Assembly: GCA_026400595.1 (NCBI GenBank)
Contig: JAPLOT010000339.1
Location: forward strand, 1-26,036
DNA length: 26,036 nt
Source of the DNA: Alphaproteobacteria bacterium
Lineage (GTDB): Bacteria; Pseudomonadota; Alphaproteobacteria; Rhizobiales; Aestuariivirgaceae
Reading direction: 5' to 3'
In this document: positions 1 through 7,122 of the stretch, piece by piece
Position numbering within the stretch: position 1 is the first letter of the stretch
Layout: each line of letters begins with the position of its first letter
Notes under the pieces: generated by a model
Seen by the model: only the letters and a program-made list of their open reading frames with translations
What the model was told of the DNA's origin: nothing
Database searches by the model: none
Made by a program: the position numbers and the translations under genes

Positions 1-441
1 ATTCACCCAGATCAGCGCCCAGACCAGCGTGTCGACACCGCGCAGGGTATCGAAGGATCGCCGGGCAAGGAACCGGAGCACCTGAGAAACCGTCGTGTTC
101 CTGGCCGCGATGAAGCTCAAGGGCAGTGCGATCACGGCAGCAAGCATGGTGCCGAGAAAGGCGATCGCCACCGTCTCACCCAGCGCCTTCACGTAACGAA
201 ACAGGCTCTCCGAATCGCCCCAGCTTGGCGGAAACATCAGCACGACGAAGTTACCGAGGTTGAGCAGGCCCGCCGCGAACTTCTTGGGCGAGAACCCGAG
301 GTACCAGAGTCCGAAGACCAGCAGGAGGACCGCGGTACCTGCCAGAAGGTACCCCACTCTGCCCTGTGGATCGAATGTCTTCCTGTAGCGGGCTCGCAGC
401 GCGGCTTCCTCCAGCGCGGCATAGCCTTCCTCGTGCGCCAT
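1..441 (-). CDS. phnE: Phosphonate/phosphate ABC transporter permease, second copy (partial, C-terminus outside window)
   Basis: This is a PhnE-type inner-membrane permease, the second permease of the importer, corresponding in position to PhoT of rhizobial phoCDET operons. Only the N-terminal 147 residues are in the window; the frame runs open through base 1. It opens with a charged cytoplasmic segment, then a first membrane helix around residues 31-51 (LLAGTAVLLLVFGLWYLGF), and a second hydrophobic stretch near residues 88-112 (TVAIAFLGTMLAAVIALPLSF). It ends in the segment RGVDTLVWALIWVN, typical of PhnE. The ATG at 441 has a strong AGGAGG six bases upstream, inside the end of the preceding permease gene, and only one base separates the two genes, so translation is probably coupled. 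Family is certain enough. Whether the substrate is phosphonate, phosphate or phosphite cannot be read from the sequence. Confidence 0.9.
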   Translation of the reverse strand, partial: MAHEEGYAALEEAALRARYRKTFDPQGRVGYLLAGTAVLLLVFGLWYLGFSPKKFAAGLLNLGNFVVLMFPPSWGDSESLFRYVKALGETVAIAFLGTMLAAVIALPLSFIAARNTTVSQVLRFLARRSFDTLRGVDTLVWALIWVN

Positions 442-442
442 G

Positions 443-1333
443 TCAGCCCTCCTGCGCAATGAAGCGGTGGCGGATGCGCTCGGTCACCAGATCGATCAGG
501 GCAACCGTCGCGATGATCAGGACGAGAATGGCGGAGACATCGGCGTAGTAGAATTTGCGGATGGCTTCGATCAGATCCTGCCCGATGCCGCCCGCGCCGA
601 CAAAGCCCATGACCGATGCGCCGCGTACATTGATCTCGAATCGCAAGAGCGCATAGCTTATGAAGTTGGAGAGGACCTGGGGAAGAACCGCAAAGCGCAT
701 GGTCTTCGTCCAGGATGCGCCGCTCGCGATGAGGCCTTCGACAGGCTTCTGGTCGATGTTCTCCAGGACTTCGTAGAATAGCTTGCCAAGCGCGCCCGTG
801 GTGTGAATGACAATGGCCAATACGCCGGCAATCGGCCCAAGGCCGAAGGCCAGGACGAAGATCAGCGCGAAGACCAGCTCGGGTACCGTGCGGCAGAATT
901 CCAGAAGGCGGCGCACCGCAAAGCGCAAAGGCGACGACACGCCGAGGTTTCCGGCAGCGAAGAAGCAGGCGAAAAACCCCAGCACTGCACCAAGGATGGT
1001 CGCCACATAGGCGATCAGCAGGGTATCTGCCAGCAGGCGAAGCCACTTTCCCAGGCCCCAGAACCAGCCGGGCACATCGAAGAGCACGAGGTGGCCCTTC
1101 AGCTCCCCAGAGTCGAGGGTGAAGATGCGGCCGATGTAGCTTGGAAACTTGTGAATGTTCCTCGCAAAGAGCTCGATATCGACTTCGGCAATCCACCCCG
1201 CAGCCAGGACGAGGCCAGCGACGACCATCCCCGAGACGACGAAGCGCCGTCGCTTCGTTGCCACGGTCTGCGCGTAGGCTGCGGATAGCTCAGCGACAGT
1301 CCGGCGCTGGGATTCTGCGGAAATGGCGGTCAT
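443..1333 (-). CDS. phnE: Phosphonate/phosphate ABC transporter permease PhnE (PhoE-like)
   Basis: A 296-residue inner-membrane permease that would form the channel with the second permease and be powered by PhnC. There is a first helix near residues 33-50 (VSGMVVAGLVLAAGWIA), a large periplasmic segment, then a cluster of helices including LLADTLLIAYVATILGAVLGFFACFF and the motif RTVPELVFALIFVLAFGLGPIAGVLAI that typifies PhnE proteins. The cytoplasmic coupling helix lies around EGLIASGASWTKTMRFAVLPQVLSN. The ATG at 1333 has no obvious Shine-Dalgarno sequence, and a 9-bp stem-loop ends 12 bases before it. That contrasts with the strong ribosome site of the next permease and suggests that translation of this gene is held below that of the binding protein. 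Two different permeases in one phnCDE operon match the rhizobial phoCDET arrangement. Confidence 0.93.
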   Translation of the reverse strand: MTAISAESQRRTVAELSAAYAQTVATKRRRFVVSGMVVAGLVLAAGWIAEVDIELFARNIHKFPSYIGRIFTLDSGELKGHLVLFDVPGWFWGLGKWLRLLADTLLIAYVATILGAVLGFFACFFAAGNLGVSSPLRFAVRRLLEFCRTVPELVFALIFVLAFGLGPIAGVLAIVIHTTGALGKLFYEVLENIDQKPVEGLIASGASWTKTMRFAVLPQVLSNFISYALLRFEINVRGASVMGFVGAGGIGQDLIEAIRKFYYADVSAILVLIIATVALIDLVTERIRHRFIAQEG

Positions 1334-1345
1334 GGCGATGCTACG

Positions 1346-1373
1346 CGGGGCCTGCGCTATGCAACAGGCCCCG
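1346..1373 (-). promoter_or_regulatory. Intercistronic stem-loop between phnD and phnE
   Basis: A perfect inverted repeat, CGGGGCCTG (1346-1354) and CAGGCCCCG (1365-1373), with a 10-base loop. It fills the 50-base gap between the phnD stop and the phnE start. There is no T-tract after it on the transcribed strand, so it is not a full intrinsic terminator. Stem-loops at this place in importer operons, as between malE and malF, commonly stabilise the binding-protein mRNA and lower permease expression. That role is inferred here from position and base pairing. Confidence 0.6.
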
Positions 1374-1383
1374 GCTGCCCGGC

Positions 1384-2298
1384 CTACTGCTTGCGCAGCG
1401 AGTCGACGAAGGTGTTCAGTTCGACGATGACTTCGTAGTCCTTGTGCGACGTGGGAGCCCAGACCTGGGCCTCGCCATCGGTGAGAACCTTGAAAGCTTC
1501 CGGATCATTCTTCTCGACATTGAAGAAGGCATCGCGGATGGCCGCCTTGAGTTCTTCCGGCAAGTCGGAAAGATAGGCCACCGGCGAGTTGACGATCTGG
1601 TCGGACTTGAAGATCATGCGGAAGTCGTCGTACTTCGCCATGTTCTTGCGCTCCATGCGCTTGAGCATGGATTCATTCTCGTCGTTCCACCAGTTGAAGG
1701 CCGCGTCGATCTGACCTTGCTGCAGGGCAATAATCGCATTCTCATGGCTGCCGGTATAGACGACATTGGCGAAGAACTCTTCCGGCTTCACGCCCATCTT
1801 GTTCATGGCGAAGCGCGGCACGTTATTGCCCGATGTCGAGTTCGGATCCACGAGGCCGAGATTCTTGCCTTTGAGATCCTCGAACTTCTGGTATGGGCTG
1901 TCGGCCTTCACCCACAATACCGAGTAGTAGCCCTTCGTGCCGTCCTTGTTCACCTGCATGGCAAAGGGTTCGATCTTCGCGCCATTCATCCAGGCGCGTG
2001 CATAGGATGATGGGCCATAGGTCGCAATCTGGATGTTGCCGGCGATCTGGCCTTCGATCACCGCCGCATAGTCGTTGGCAATGCGCAGCTTCACCGGCAC
2101 GCCGAGCTGCTTCTCGAGATACTGGCGGAACGGTTCGTAGCGGCGCTCGATCCCGGTGGCGTTCTCATCCGGAACCGCGGCAATCACGAGCTCCTTGTAG
2201 GTCTCCTTCCAATCGGCAAGGGCCGGGGTGGAAACAAGGCCGAGAGCTGCGATGCCGGCGGCGGCATGAAGAATTCCGCGACGTGTGATCATGGACAT
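1384..2298 (-). CDS. phnD: Phosphonate/phosphate ABC transporter substrate-binding protein PhnD (PhoD-like)
   Basis: A 304-residue periplasmic binding protein that captures the P-compound and delivers it to the two PhnE permeases. The N-terminus has a TRRGIL twin-arginine-like motif followed by a hydrophobic core (HAAAGIAALGLVSTPALA) and a likely cleavage after ALA around residue 28, so export may be through Tat. The mature part shows PhnD-family hallmarks: AAVPDENA near the start, IATYGPSSYARA, VDPNSTSGNNVPRFAM, and VVYTGSHENAIIALQQGQIDAAF. ATG codons lie at 2298 and 2292. An AGGAG is only three bases from the first but nine from the second, so the true start may be 2292. The gene sits 41 bases after phnC. 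Ligand specificity is not determined. Confidence 0.95.
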   Translation of the reverse strand: MSMITRRGILHAAAGIAALGLVSTPALADWKETYKELVIAAVPDENATGIERRYEPFRQYLEKQLGVPVKLRIANDYAAVIEGQIAGNIQIATYGPSSYARAWMNGAKIEPFAMQVNKDGTKGYYSVLWVKADSPYQKFEDLKGKNLGLVDPNSTSGNNVPRFAMNKMGVKPEEFFANVVYTGSHENAIIALQQGQIDAAFNWWNDENESMLKRMERKNMAKYDDFRMIFKSDQIVNSPVAYLSDLPEELKAAIRDAFFNVEKNDPEAFKVLTDGEAQVWAPTSHKDYEVIVELNTFVDSLRKQ

Positions 2299-2339
2299 GG
2301 TCTCCTCAGTGGTTGACTTCGAAAGGTTCCGCTTCTGCT

Positions 2340-3152
2340 TCAGGCTGCGTTCTGGATGACATCTTCGGGCATGGCTGCTTGCTGTGCCGCAAGGCTGGAG
2401 ACGTCGAGGACATCGTTCGCCTCGAGACCGTAGAGATCGATGACGGCCGCGTCCGTCAGCGTCGCGGGCTTGCCGTCGAAGACCACGCGACCGTGTTTCA
2501 TGCCGACCAGACGGTCGCAGTAGCTCCGCGCCAGCTCCAGGGAATGCAGATTGCAGAGAACGGTGAGTCCAGAACTGCGATTGAGGTCCTGAAGTGCATC
2601 CATGACAGCCTGGGTGTTGCGGGGGTCGAGCGAGGCCACTGGTTCGTCAGCGAGGATGATCCTGGGGTTCTGCACCAGCGTGCGAGCGATCGCGACGCGC
2701 TGCTGCTGTCCGCCGGACAGGCTCTCGGCCCGCTGGGCCGCAAAGTCGCCAAGGTCAAACCGGTCGAGGGCCCGGAGAGCGTTGAGCTTCTCCCCATCCG
2801 GCCAAAGCTTGATCAGCGCGGGCAGGGTCGGCATGCTGTTGATCCGGCCCATCAGGACATTGGTCAGGACATCGAGGCGCCCGGCAAGATTGAACTGCTG
2901 GAAAATCATGCCGCAGGAGGAGCGCCAGTCACGCAGCGCCCGGCCGCGTAGCGCCGTGATGTCGAGTCCGTCGAACAGGATGCGACCCTCGGACGGATCG
3001 ACCAGACGGTTGATGCAGCGGAGCAGCGTGGATTTTCCCGCGCCCGAACGTCCGATGACGCCGACAAAGGTACCGTGTTCGATGTCCAGCGACACATCGG
3101 CGACGGCTGACTTTCCCTGAAAGGTCTTTCCGAGGCGGTCGATCGTGAGCAT
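2340..3152 (-). CDS. phnC: Phosphonate/phosphate ABC transporter ATP-binding protein PhnC (PhoC-like)
   Basis: A 270-residue cytoplasmic ATPase, the first gene of the importer operon. Walker A is GRSGAGKST (about residues 34-42), the Q-loop lies in MIFQQFNLA (82-90), the ABC signature is LSGGQ (145-149) inside SLSGGQQQRVAIARTL, Walker B is IILADE (165-170) with the D-loop ASLDP, and the H-loop is in NLHSLELA. Length and order fit the PhnC/PhoC family. The ATG at 3152 is preceded by AGGAACAGG on the coding strand. A set of Pho-box-like repeats lies 42-81 bases upstream of the start, which supports induction by PhoB under phosphate starvation. The lipid-remodelling genes just upstream have a separate Pho-box-like site, so the two units look co-regulated but independently transcribed. 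Confidence 0.95.
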   Translation of the reverse strand: MLTIDRLGKTFQGKSAVADVSLDIEHGTFVGVIGRSGAGKSTLLRCINRLVDPSEGRILFDGLDITALRGRALRDWRSSCGMIFQQFNLAGRLDVLTNVLMGRINSMPTLPALIKLWPDGEKLNALRALDRFDLGDFAAQRAESLSGGQQQRVAIARTLVQNPRIILADEPVASLDPRNTQAVMDALQDLNRSSGLTVLCNLHSLELARSYCDRLVGMKHGRVVFDGKPATLTDAAVIDLYGLEANDVLDVSSLAAQQAAMPEDVIQNAA

Positions 3153-3193
3153 GTTTGGCCTGTTCCTGTTGACCTGGAGAGAACAGTCAAGGC

Positions 3194-3233
3194 ACTACAC
3201 TTTTGTGACAAGCTAACTTCGCTTGCATGACAA
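3194..3233 (-). promoter_or_regulatory. Pho-box-like (PhoB-binding) repeats upstream of phnC
   Basis: On the minus strand, heptamers occur at an exact 11-base period: TTGTCAT (3233-3227), GCGAAGT (3222-3216), TTGTCAC (3211-3205) and GTGTAGT (3200-3194). The known PhoB half-site is CTGTCAT, repeated every 11 bases. These four score 6, 2, 5 and 4 out of 7. The array ends 41 bases before the phnC start. PhoB binding is inferred from spacing, match and the function of the gene. I could not place a clear -10 element. Confidence 0.68.
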
Positions 3234-3252
3234 CCAACAGGACGCCGCCTCC

Positions 3253-4308
3253 TCAGGAGTGATGCGGGCTGACGTCCGTCGTTGTTTGCTGTTTCGCGGG
3301 GTACGCAGCGATCGGAACCAGCCAGCTCTCGAACATGTCGGCGGTTCTCGGCCACGAGAAGCGGGAGGCCCCATCCACGACGGCGGCGCGGTCCAGCTTC
3401 AGTGCGCCGGCCACGGCCTGACGCAAGTCGAGGTCAAGGCAGCCCGTGATGCCATTCTCGATCACGTCGCATGGACTGGGGACATCGTAGGCCGCAACCG
3501 GCGTGCCGCTGGCCATGGCTTCCAGCATGACAAGGCCGAAGGTATCGGTGCGGCTGGGAAAGACCAGTACGTCGGCAGCGGCGAGAATGCGGGCATAGTT
3601 TCCATTCTTGCGATAGCCAAGGAACACCGCATCGGGATACCTGGGTTCAAGGACCGACCGTTCCGGACCGTCGCCAACCAGAACCTTGGTTCCCGGCATA
3701 TCGAGCCGCAGAAAGTCATCGATGCCCTTTTCGACGGCGAGTCGCCCGGCATAGAGAAGAATGGGGCGAGGGTAACCGAGAACGTCCTCACCATAGGGAC
3801 GGAAGAGCGAGCGATCCACGCCGCGGGTCCACACCTTGAGGTTCTCAAAACCCCAGCTTGCGAGCTCGTCCGCCACGCGCTGAGTCGGCACCATCACCGC
3901 CCGGCTTGGCCTGTGGAAGTGTCGCAGGATCAGCCAGCCCAGCTGCTTGACTCCCGGCACCGGAAGGCGTGCTGCCGCGTATTCCGCGAATCGTGTGTGA
4001 AAGGCCGTCGTGAAGGGCAGGCCCCGGCGCAGGCAGGCCTTGCGTGCCGCCCAGCCGATGGGGCCTTCGGTGACGATGTGTATGGCCTGTGGCCGGGCCT
4101 CGTCGATCTCGCGGCCAATTTCCTTCGCTGTCACGCGGGTCAGGCCGATCTCGGTGTAGAAGGGCAGAGGCAGGCTTCTCCGGCCTTCCGGAGTCAGCGC
4201 GGTGACATGATGCCCGCGCTGCCGCAACTCGCCGATCAGTGCAGTCAGTGTACGGACAACGCCGTTAACCTGCGGGGACCAGGCATCGGTCGCGATCAGG
4301 ATTCGCAT
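3253..4308 (-). CDS. agt: GT4-family glycosyltransferase, Agt-like diacylglycerol glycosyltransferase
   Basis: A 351-residue GT-B fold glycosyltransferase. Beside a PlcP-type phospholipase C it probably adds a sugar (glucose or glucuronate in known Agt proteins) to the diacylglycerol PlcP releases, making phosphorus-free membrane glycolipids during phosphate limitation. The N-terminal domain begins MRILIATDAWSPQVNGVVRT with the nucleotide-sugar glycine loop. The C-terminal donor domain has YAGRLAVEKGI, VLVGDGPE and SRTDTFGLVMLEAMASGTPV, where the usual E-x7-E motif reads D-x7-E. The ATG at 4308 has an AGGAGG six bases upstream. A longer in-frame start at 4416 exists, but its extra 36 residues are arginine/serine-rich shadow sequence of the overlapping gene. 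The start lies 44 bases inside the end of plcP. Class is solid. The lipid acceptor is inferred from context and could instead be another membrane lipid or a polysaccharide. Confidence 0.85.
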   Translation of the reverse strand: MRILIATDAWSPQVNGVVRTLTALIGELRQRGHHVTALTPEGRRSLPLPFYTEIGLTRVTAKEIGREIDEARPQAIHIVTEGPIGWAARKACLRRGLPFTTAFHTRFAEYAAARLPVPGVKQLGWLILRHFHRPSRAVMVPTQRVADELASWGFENLKVWTRGVDRSLFRPYGEDVLGYPRPILLYAGRLAVEKGIDDFLRLDMPGTKVLVGDGPERSVLEPRYPDAVFLGYRKNGNYARILAAADVLVFPSRTDTFGLVMLEAMASGTPVAAYDVPSPCDVIENGITGCLDLDLRQAVAGALKLDRAAVVDGASRFSWPRTADMFESWLVPIAAYPAKQQTTTDVSPHHS

Positions 4309-5092
4309 GCGGGACCTCCTGCGGCTGCAGCGAGAGAGCCTTGCGATTCCAGTCGATGATCTCGAATCGCCCGTCGAAATGCTCGACCAGTGCCGTGCAG
4401 CTCTCGACCCAGTCACCGTCGTTCAGATAGTGAATGCCGTCGATCATCCTGTCGTCGGGTGTGTGGATGTGACCGCAGATCACGCCTTCGCAGCGCCTTG
4501 CCCGCGCCTCGCGAACGACCGCCTCCTCGAAGCGCGAGATGAACTCGACGGCCTTCTTGACGCGGTTCTTGAGATAGGCCGACAATGACCAGTACGGAAG
4601 GCGGAAGAGCCGCCGCACGCGGTTGACCGAAGCGTTCAGCCCCATCGAGAGTTCGTAGGCGGTATCCCCCAGCCGTGCGAGCCAGGGCGCGAACATCACC
4701 ACGCCATCGAACTTGTCGCCATGCAGAACCAGATAGCGTCGCCCCGTTGCACCGACATGGACGGTCTCTTCCAGAACCGCAGCACGGCCAAAGCGCAGGT
4801 TGGCAAGATCCCGGAAGTTCTCGTCGTGATTGCCGGGGACATAGATCAGGCGTGTACCCTTGCGGGCCTTGCGCAGGAGCTTCTGGATCAGGTCATTGTG
4901 GAGCTGGTCCCAGTACCAGTCCTTGCGCAGCGCCCAGTTATCGACCAAGTCGCCAACTAGGTAGAGTTGTTCGCTTTCCGTGTGCCGCAGGAAGTCGAGC
5001 AACTGCCGGACCTGGGCCCGGCGCGTTCCCATATGGATGTCGGAGACGAAGATGGCCCGATAGCGAGTCGGAACGGGCGCGGAGGTCAGCAT
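4265..5092 (-). CDS. plcP: PlcP-type metallophosphoesterase (phospholipase C of lipid remodelling; UDP-2,3-diacylglucosamine hydrolase family)
   Basis: A 275-residue calcineurin-like metallophosphoesterase. Metal-ligand motifs are in canonical order: SDIHMG (D18, H20), VGDLVD (D48), PGNHDE (N88, H89), LHGD (H124) and CGHIHTP (H208, H210). Segments such as LYLVGDLVDNW, KLLRKARKGTRLIYVPGNHDE and PYWSLSAYLKNRVKKAV resemble the rhizobial PlcP group, which cleaves phosphatidylcholine and related phospholipids to diacylglycerol in phosphate-starved cells. Automated annotation often labels this family LpxH-like, but many alphaproteobacteria use LpxI for that step. The downstream overlapping glycosyltransferase and the Pho-box-like site 36 bases before the start both favour PlcP. 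No good Shine-Dalgarno is visible before the ATG at 5092. There is no signal peptide, which fits action at the inner face of the membrane. Confidence 0.82.
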   Translation of the reverse strand: MLTSAPVPTRYRAIFVSDIHMGTRRAQVRQLLDFLRHTESEQLYLVGDLVDNWALRKDWYWDQLHNDLIQKLLRKARKGTRLIYVPGNHDENFRDLANLRFGRAAVLEETVHVGATGRRYLVLHGDKFDGVVMFAPWLARLGDTAYELSMGLNASVNRVRRLFRLPYWSLSAYLKNRVKKAVEFISRFEEAVVREARARRCEGVICGHIHTPDDRMIDGIHYLNDGDWVESCTALVEHFDGRFEIIDWNRKALSLQPQEVPHANPDRDRCLVPAG

Positions 5093-5128
5093 TCGCCATT
5101 CTTGTCAGTTTTCACGGCCCGGAGTTTC

Positions 5129-5157
5129 ATCCGAGTCGGATGACACTCTCATGACGA
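5129..5157 (-). promoter_or_regulatory. Pho-box-like (PhoB-binding) repeats upstream of plcP
   Basis: On the minus strand, TCGTCAT (5157-5151), GTGTCAT (5146-5140) and CTCGGAT (5135-5129) are spaced exactly 11 bases apart. Against the PhoB half-site CTGTCAT they score 5, 6 and 4 of 7. The last repeat ends 36 bases before the plcP ATG, close to the 41-base distance at phnC. Geometry and downstream function agree with a phosphate-starvation promoter. Binding is inferred. Confidence 0.72.
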
Positions 5158-5340
5158 CGGAGGTCCGCACAGCTTTCTAAGGTTAACCCGCCTGGCGAAG
5201 GTCGAACTCGTCGTCGCATGGCAATGGCGCCAGATGCGGCGTGTCTCGCGGAGTACCGGGCACTCACAACCTCTCCCGTGCCAAACTCCTGCTCTCCAGT
5301 CCCAGGCGATGCCCGTTCGCAAGGCAATCTGCAATGCCAC

Positions 5341-5862
5341 TCAAGCGACGGCGCTTGATCCCAGTGCCTTTCGGATATCGTCGATCAGCGATTTTTCGGC
5401 CGGCGAGACACGCTCTCCGCCGAAGCCCAGAAATCCGCCCTCGGTCGCTGCAGCCGCGACCTTTTCGGCGATCGAGAGAGCCCATTGCCGATACTCTTCC
5501 GCCTCGCTGGCAGTCGCCTTTGCTGCGAGGATGGCGGCTGCGGCACGCGCGTCTTCCAGGGTCTGAGCTCTGAGCTTCTCGGCATTGTCGATGCCTTTGG
5601 CCTTAAGCCTTGCCATGGCCCAGTCCCTGGTCTTCCTCATCTTCTCAACCGCCGCTGCCCGATCCTCCTTCGGATCGGGCAGAAGCTGTTTGATCAGCGC
5701 ATTGCCGGGATAGGACTTCAACCCATCGAGAATCGCATTGGCATTCGCAAAGAGCTCCTTGCCAGTGCCAAACAGTCCGCTTCCCGCGGCCGAGGCGACG
5801 GCCGAGCCGATGAGCTGCGGGACAGTGGACAAGAGGTTCAGATCATCCTCTGTGTAAGCCAC
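5341..5862 (-). CDS. Hypothetical helical protein, partner of the DUF937-like gene
   Basis: I do not recognise this 173-residue protein. It starts with GTG at 5862, with GGAGG eight bases upstream. It lacks a classical signal peptide, but residues 11-33 are small and hydrophobic (STVPQLIGSAVASAAGSGLFG). Residues 65-138 are rich in alanine, lysine and glutamate and should form long helices. The C-terminal part contains EYRQWALSIAEKVAAAATEGG, then the glycine-rich turn FLGFGGERVS (144-153) and a final helix EKSLIDDIRKAL. It follows the DUF937-like gene by only 12 bases, so the two are very likely one operon and may work together. The stop codon is embedded in a 7-bp inverted repeat (5341-5347 with 5352-5358) with no T-tract. 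No catalytic motif is evident. Confidence 0.8.
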   Translation of the reverse strand: MAYTEDDLNLLSTVPQLIGSAVASAAGSGLFGTGKELFANANAILDGLKSYPGNALIKQLLPDPKEDRAAAVEKMRKTRDWAMARLKAKGIDNAEKLRAQTLEDARAAAAILAAKATASEAEEYRQWALSIAEKVAAAATEGGFLGFGGERVSPAEKSLIDDIRKALGSSAVA

Positions 5863-5874
5863 TACCGCCTCCGC

Positions 5875-6984
5875 TTATGCCGGCTTCGCCAAGGCTTCGA
5901 TCTTTGCAATCAAGCTGTCGACGACGGGCTTCGCCAGGTCGCCCACGCCTTGAATGGCGAGGACCTTGTTGGCAGCCTCCTTGAGCGCAGGAAGGGCGGC
6001 CGAAACAAGCGCGGCGAGAGCCGTCTTCTGCTCGGCAGAAAGCTTGCCCACCAGACCCGAGATACCGTCAATTGAGGTCACGGCCTCTTGCAGCTTCGGC
6101 AGGGCGGCTTGAGCTGTCGCTGTATCCGTGATGCCACCAAGAACGCCCTTCAGGCCATCAAGAGCAGTCGTCACCTGCTTGCCGACATCAACGCCTTCGA
6201 CAAGGATCTCCGTGACGGCAGGCGGAGTACCACCGGTTTCGGTGGTGACCGTCGGTTTGCTGCCTTGACCGAGGAAGTACCACAGGGCGCCTGCAACCAG
6301 GATGACGGGGACCAGCCAGGTCAGCCAGTTCGTCCCCTTCTTGGCACTTGCAGCGGCCTGGCTGGCAGTGGCCGAGGCAGCGCGTCCGGCTTGCGACGCA
6401 ACTTGTGAGGCAGCCTGGGTTGCCTGCCCGGCAAAGCTGCTGCCGACGAGACCTGCACTGGAAAGAAGTTCCCCGAGACCAGAAGGCAGGGCGGCCTTGA
6501 TGTTACCCTGCTGGGAACTCAGGAGCCCCGCCAGCCCGGAAGCATCGAGCCCGGAACTCTTGGCGCTCTTGGCCAGCGACCCCATGGCGAGCTGTCCGGC
6601 GATTGCCATCAGCGACGAGCTGGCGTTGCCGCCAAGTCCGGCCTGCTTGGCAACGGCACCGGTAAGGCCGCTGAGGGCGTTGTCACCGAGCAAGGATGTC
6701 AGCGCTCCCAAGCCGCCTTGTACGAACTTTTCGCTCTTGGCCCCGGTCAGCGCCGAGGTCAGCTTGCCGAACACATCCGGATCCGCCTCAGATACCGCAT
6801 CAAACAGCGCCCGTGCGCCCACAGGCGAAGCTGCCTTCGTGCCCAGCGCCGCGAGGAGAGCTGGGACCGCAGTGCCAAGCGCCTTTTTCGCGGCATCGCC
6901 GCTCAGGCCCAGTGCCGCCGCGATCCGATCAAGCGCCGCCGGCGCGATCAATCCAATGATTTCCGTTACGATGTTGGTTGCCAT
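5875..6984 (-). CDS. DUF937-family protein with one membrane helix and a helical C-terminal domain
   Basis: A 369-residue protein of unknown function. Residues 1-130 resemble DUF937 (YidB-like) proteins: repeated alanine/leucine/glycine helices with segments such as ALGTAVPALLAALGTKAASPVGARALFDAV and GGLGALTSLLGDN. Residues 186-216 form a serine/alanine/glutamine-rich low-complexity linker. A single membrane helix follows at about 219-238 (NWLTWLVPVILVAGALWYFL). After a threonine/proline-rich spacer comes a helical domain (255-369) that repeats the pattern VTTALDGLKGVLGG / VTSIDGISGLVGKL. There is no signal peptide, so the DUF937 part is probably cytoplasmic and the C-terminal domain periplasmic. 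The ATG at 6984 has AGAGAGG seven bases upstream, and a good sigma-70-like promoter lies 36-64 bases upstream. Domain naming is from recall and motif appearance. Confidence 0.82.
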   Translation of the reverse strand: MATNIVTEIIGLIAPAALDRIAAALGLSGDAAKKALGTAVPALLAALGTKAASPVGARALFDAVSEADPDVFGKLTSALTGAKSEKFVQGGLGALTSLLGDNALSGLTGAVAKQAGLGGNASSSLMAIAGQLAMGSLAKSAKSSGLDASGLAGLLSSQQGNIKAALPSGLGELLSSAGLVGSSFAGQATQAASQVASQAGRAASATASQAAASAKKGTNWLTWLVPVILVAGALWYFLGQGSKPTVTTETGGTPPAVTEILVEGVDVGKQVTTALDGLKGVLGGITDTATAQAALPKLQEAVTSIDGISGLVGKLSAEQKTALAALVSAALPALKEAANKVLAIQGVGDLAKPVVDSLIAKIEALAKPA

Positions 6985-7019
6985 GTCTGAGCCTCTCTCT
7001 TCTTCTGATGTTCTCTACT

Positions 7020-7048
7020 AAGATAAGTCAATGAAACTTCAATCTCAA
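7020..7048 (-). promoter_or_regulatory. Predicted sigma-70-type promoter of the DUF937 operon
   Basis: On the minus strand, a -35 TTGAGA (7048-7043, 5 of 6 to TTGACA), a 17-base spacer and a -10 TATCTT (7025-7020, 4 of 6 to TATAAT). Transcription would begin near 7013, giving a leader of about 29 bases before the ATG at 6984. It lies in a locally AT-richer stretch. Confidence 0.5.
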
Positions 7049-7122
7049 GCAATTGGTTGACACATTAGAGCAAACATGACCACAGAGATTGTCTGTTTCG
7101 CGACAGATCCTCAATGAAACCG

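Noticed and set aside
3223..4359. Open frame of about 378 codons on the plus strand opposite the glycosyltransferase
   Set aside because: Antisense shadow. It would also start inside the phnC Pho-box region, and no motif is present.
5341..5358. Inverted repeat TCAAGCG/CGCTTGA at the end of the 173-residue protein gene, as a terminator
   Set aside because: Only seven pairs, overlapping the stop codon, and not followed by a T-tract on the transcribed strand.
7060..7110. Pho-box-like heptamers (GTGTCAA, CTGTCGC) upstream of the DUF937 operon
   Set aside because: The neighbouring 11-base positions match poorly, so there is no array like those at phnC and plcP.
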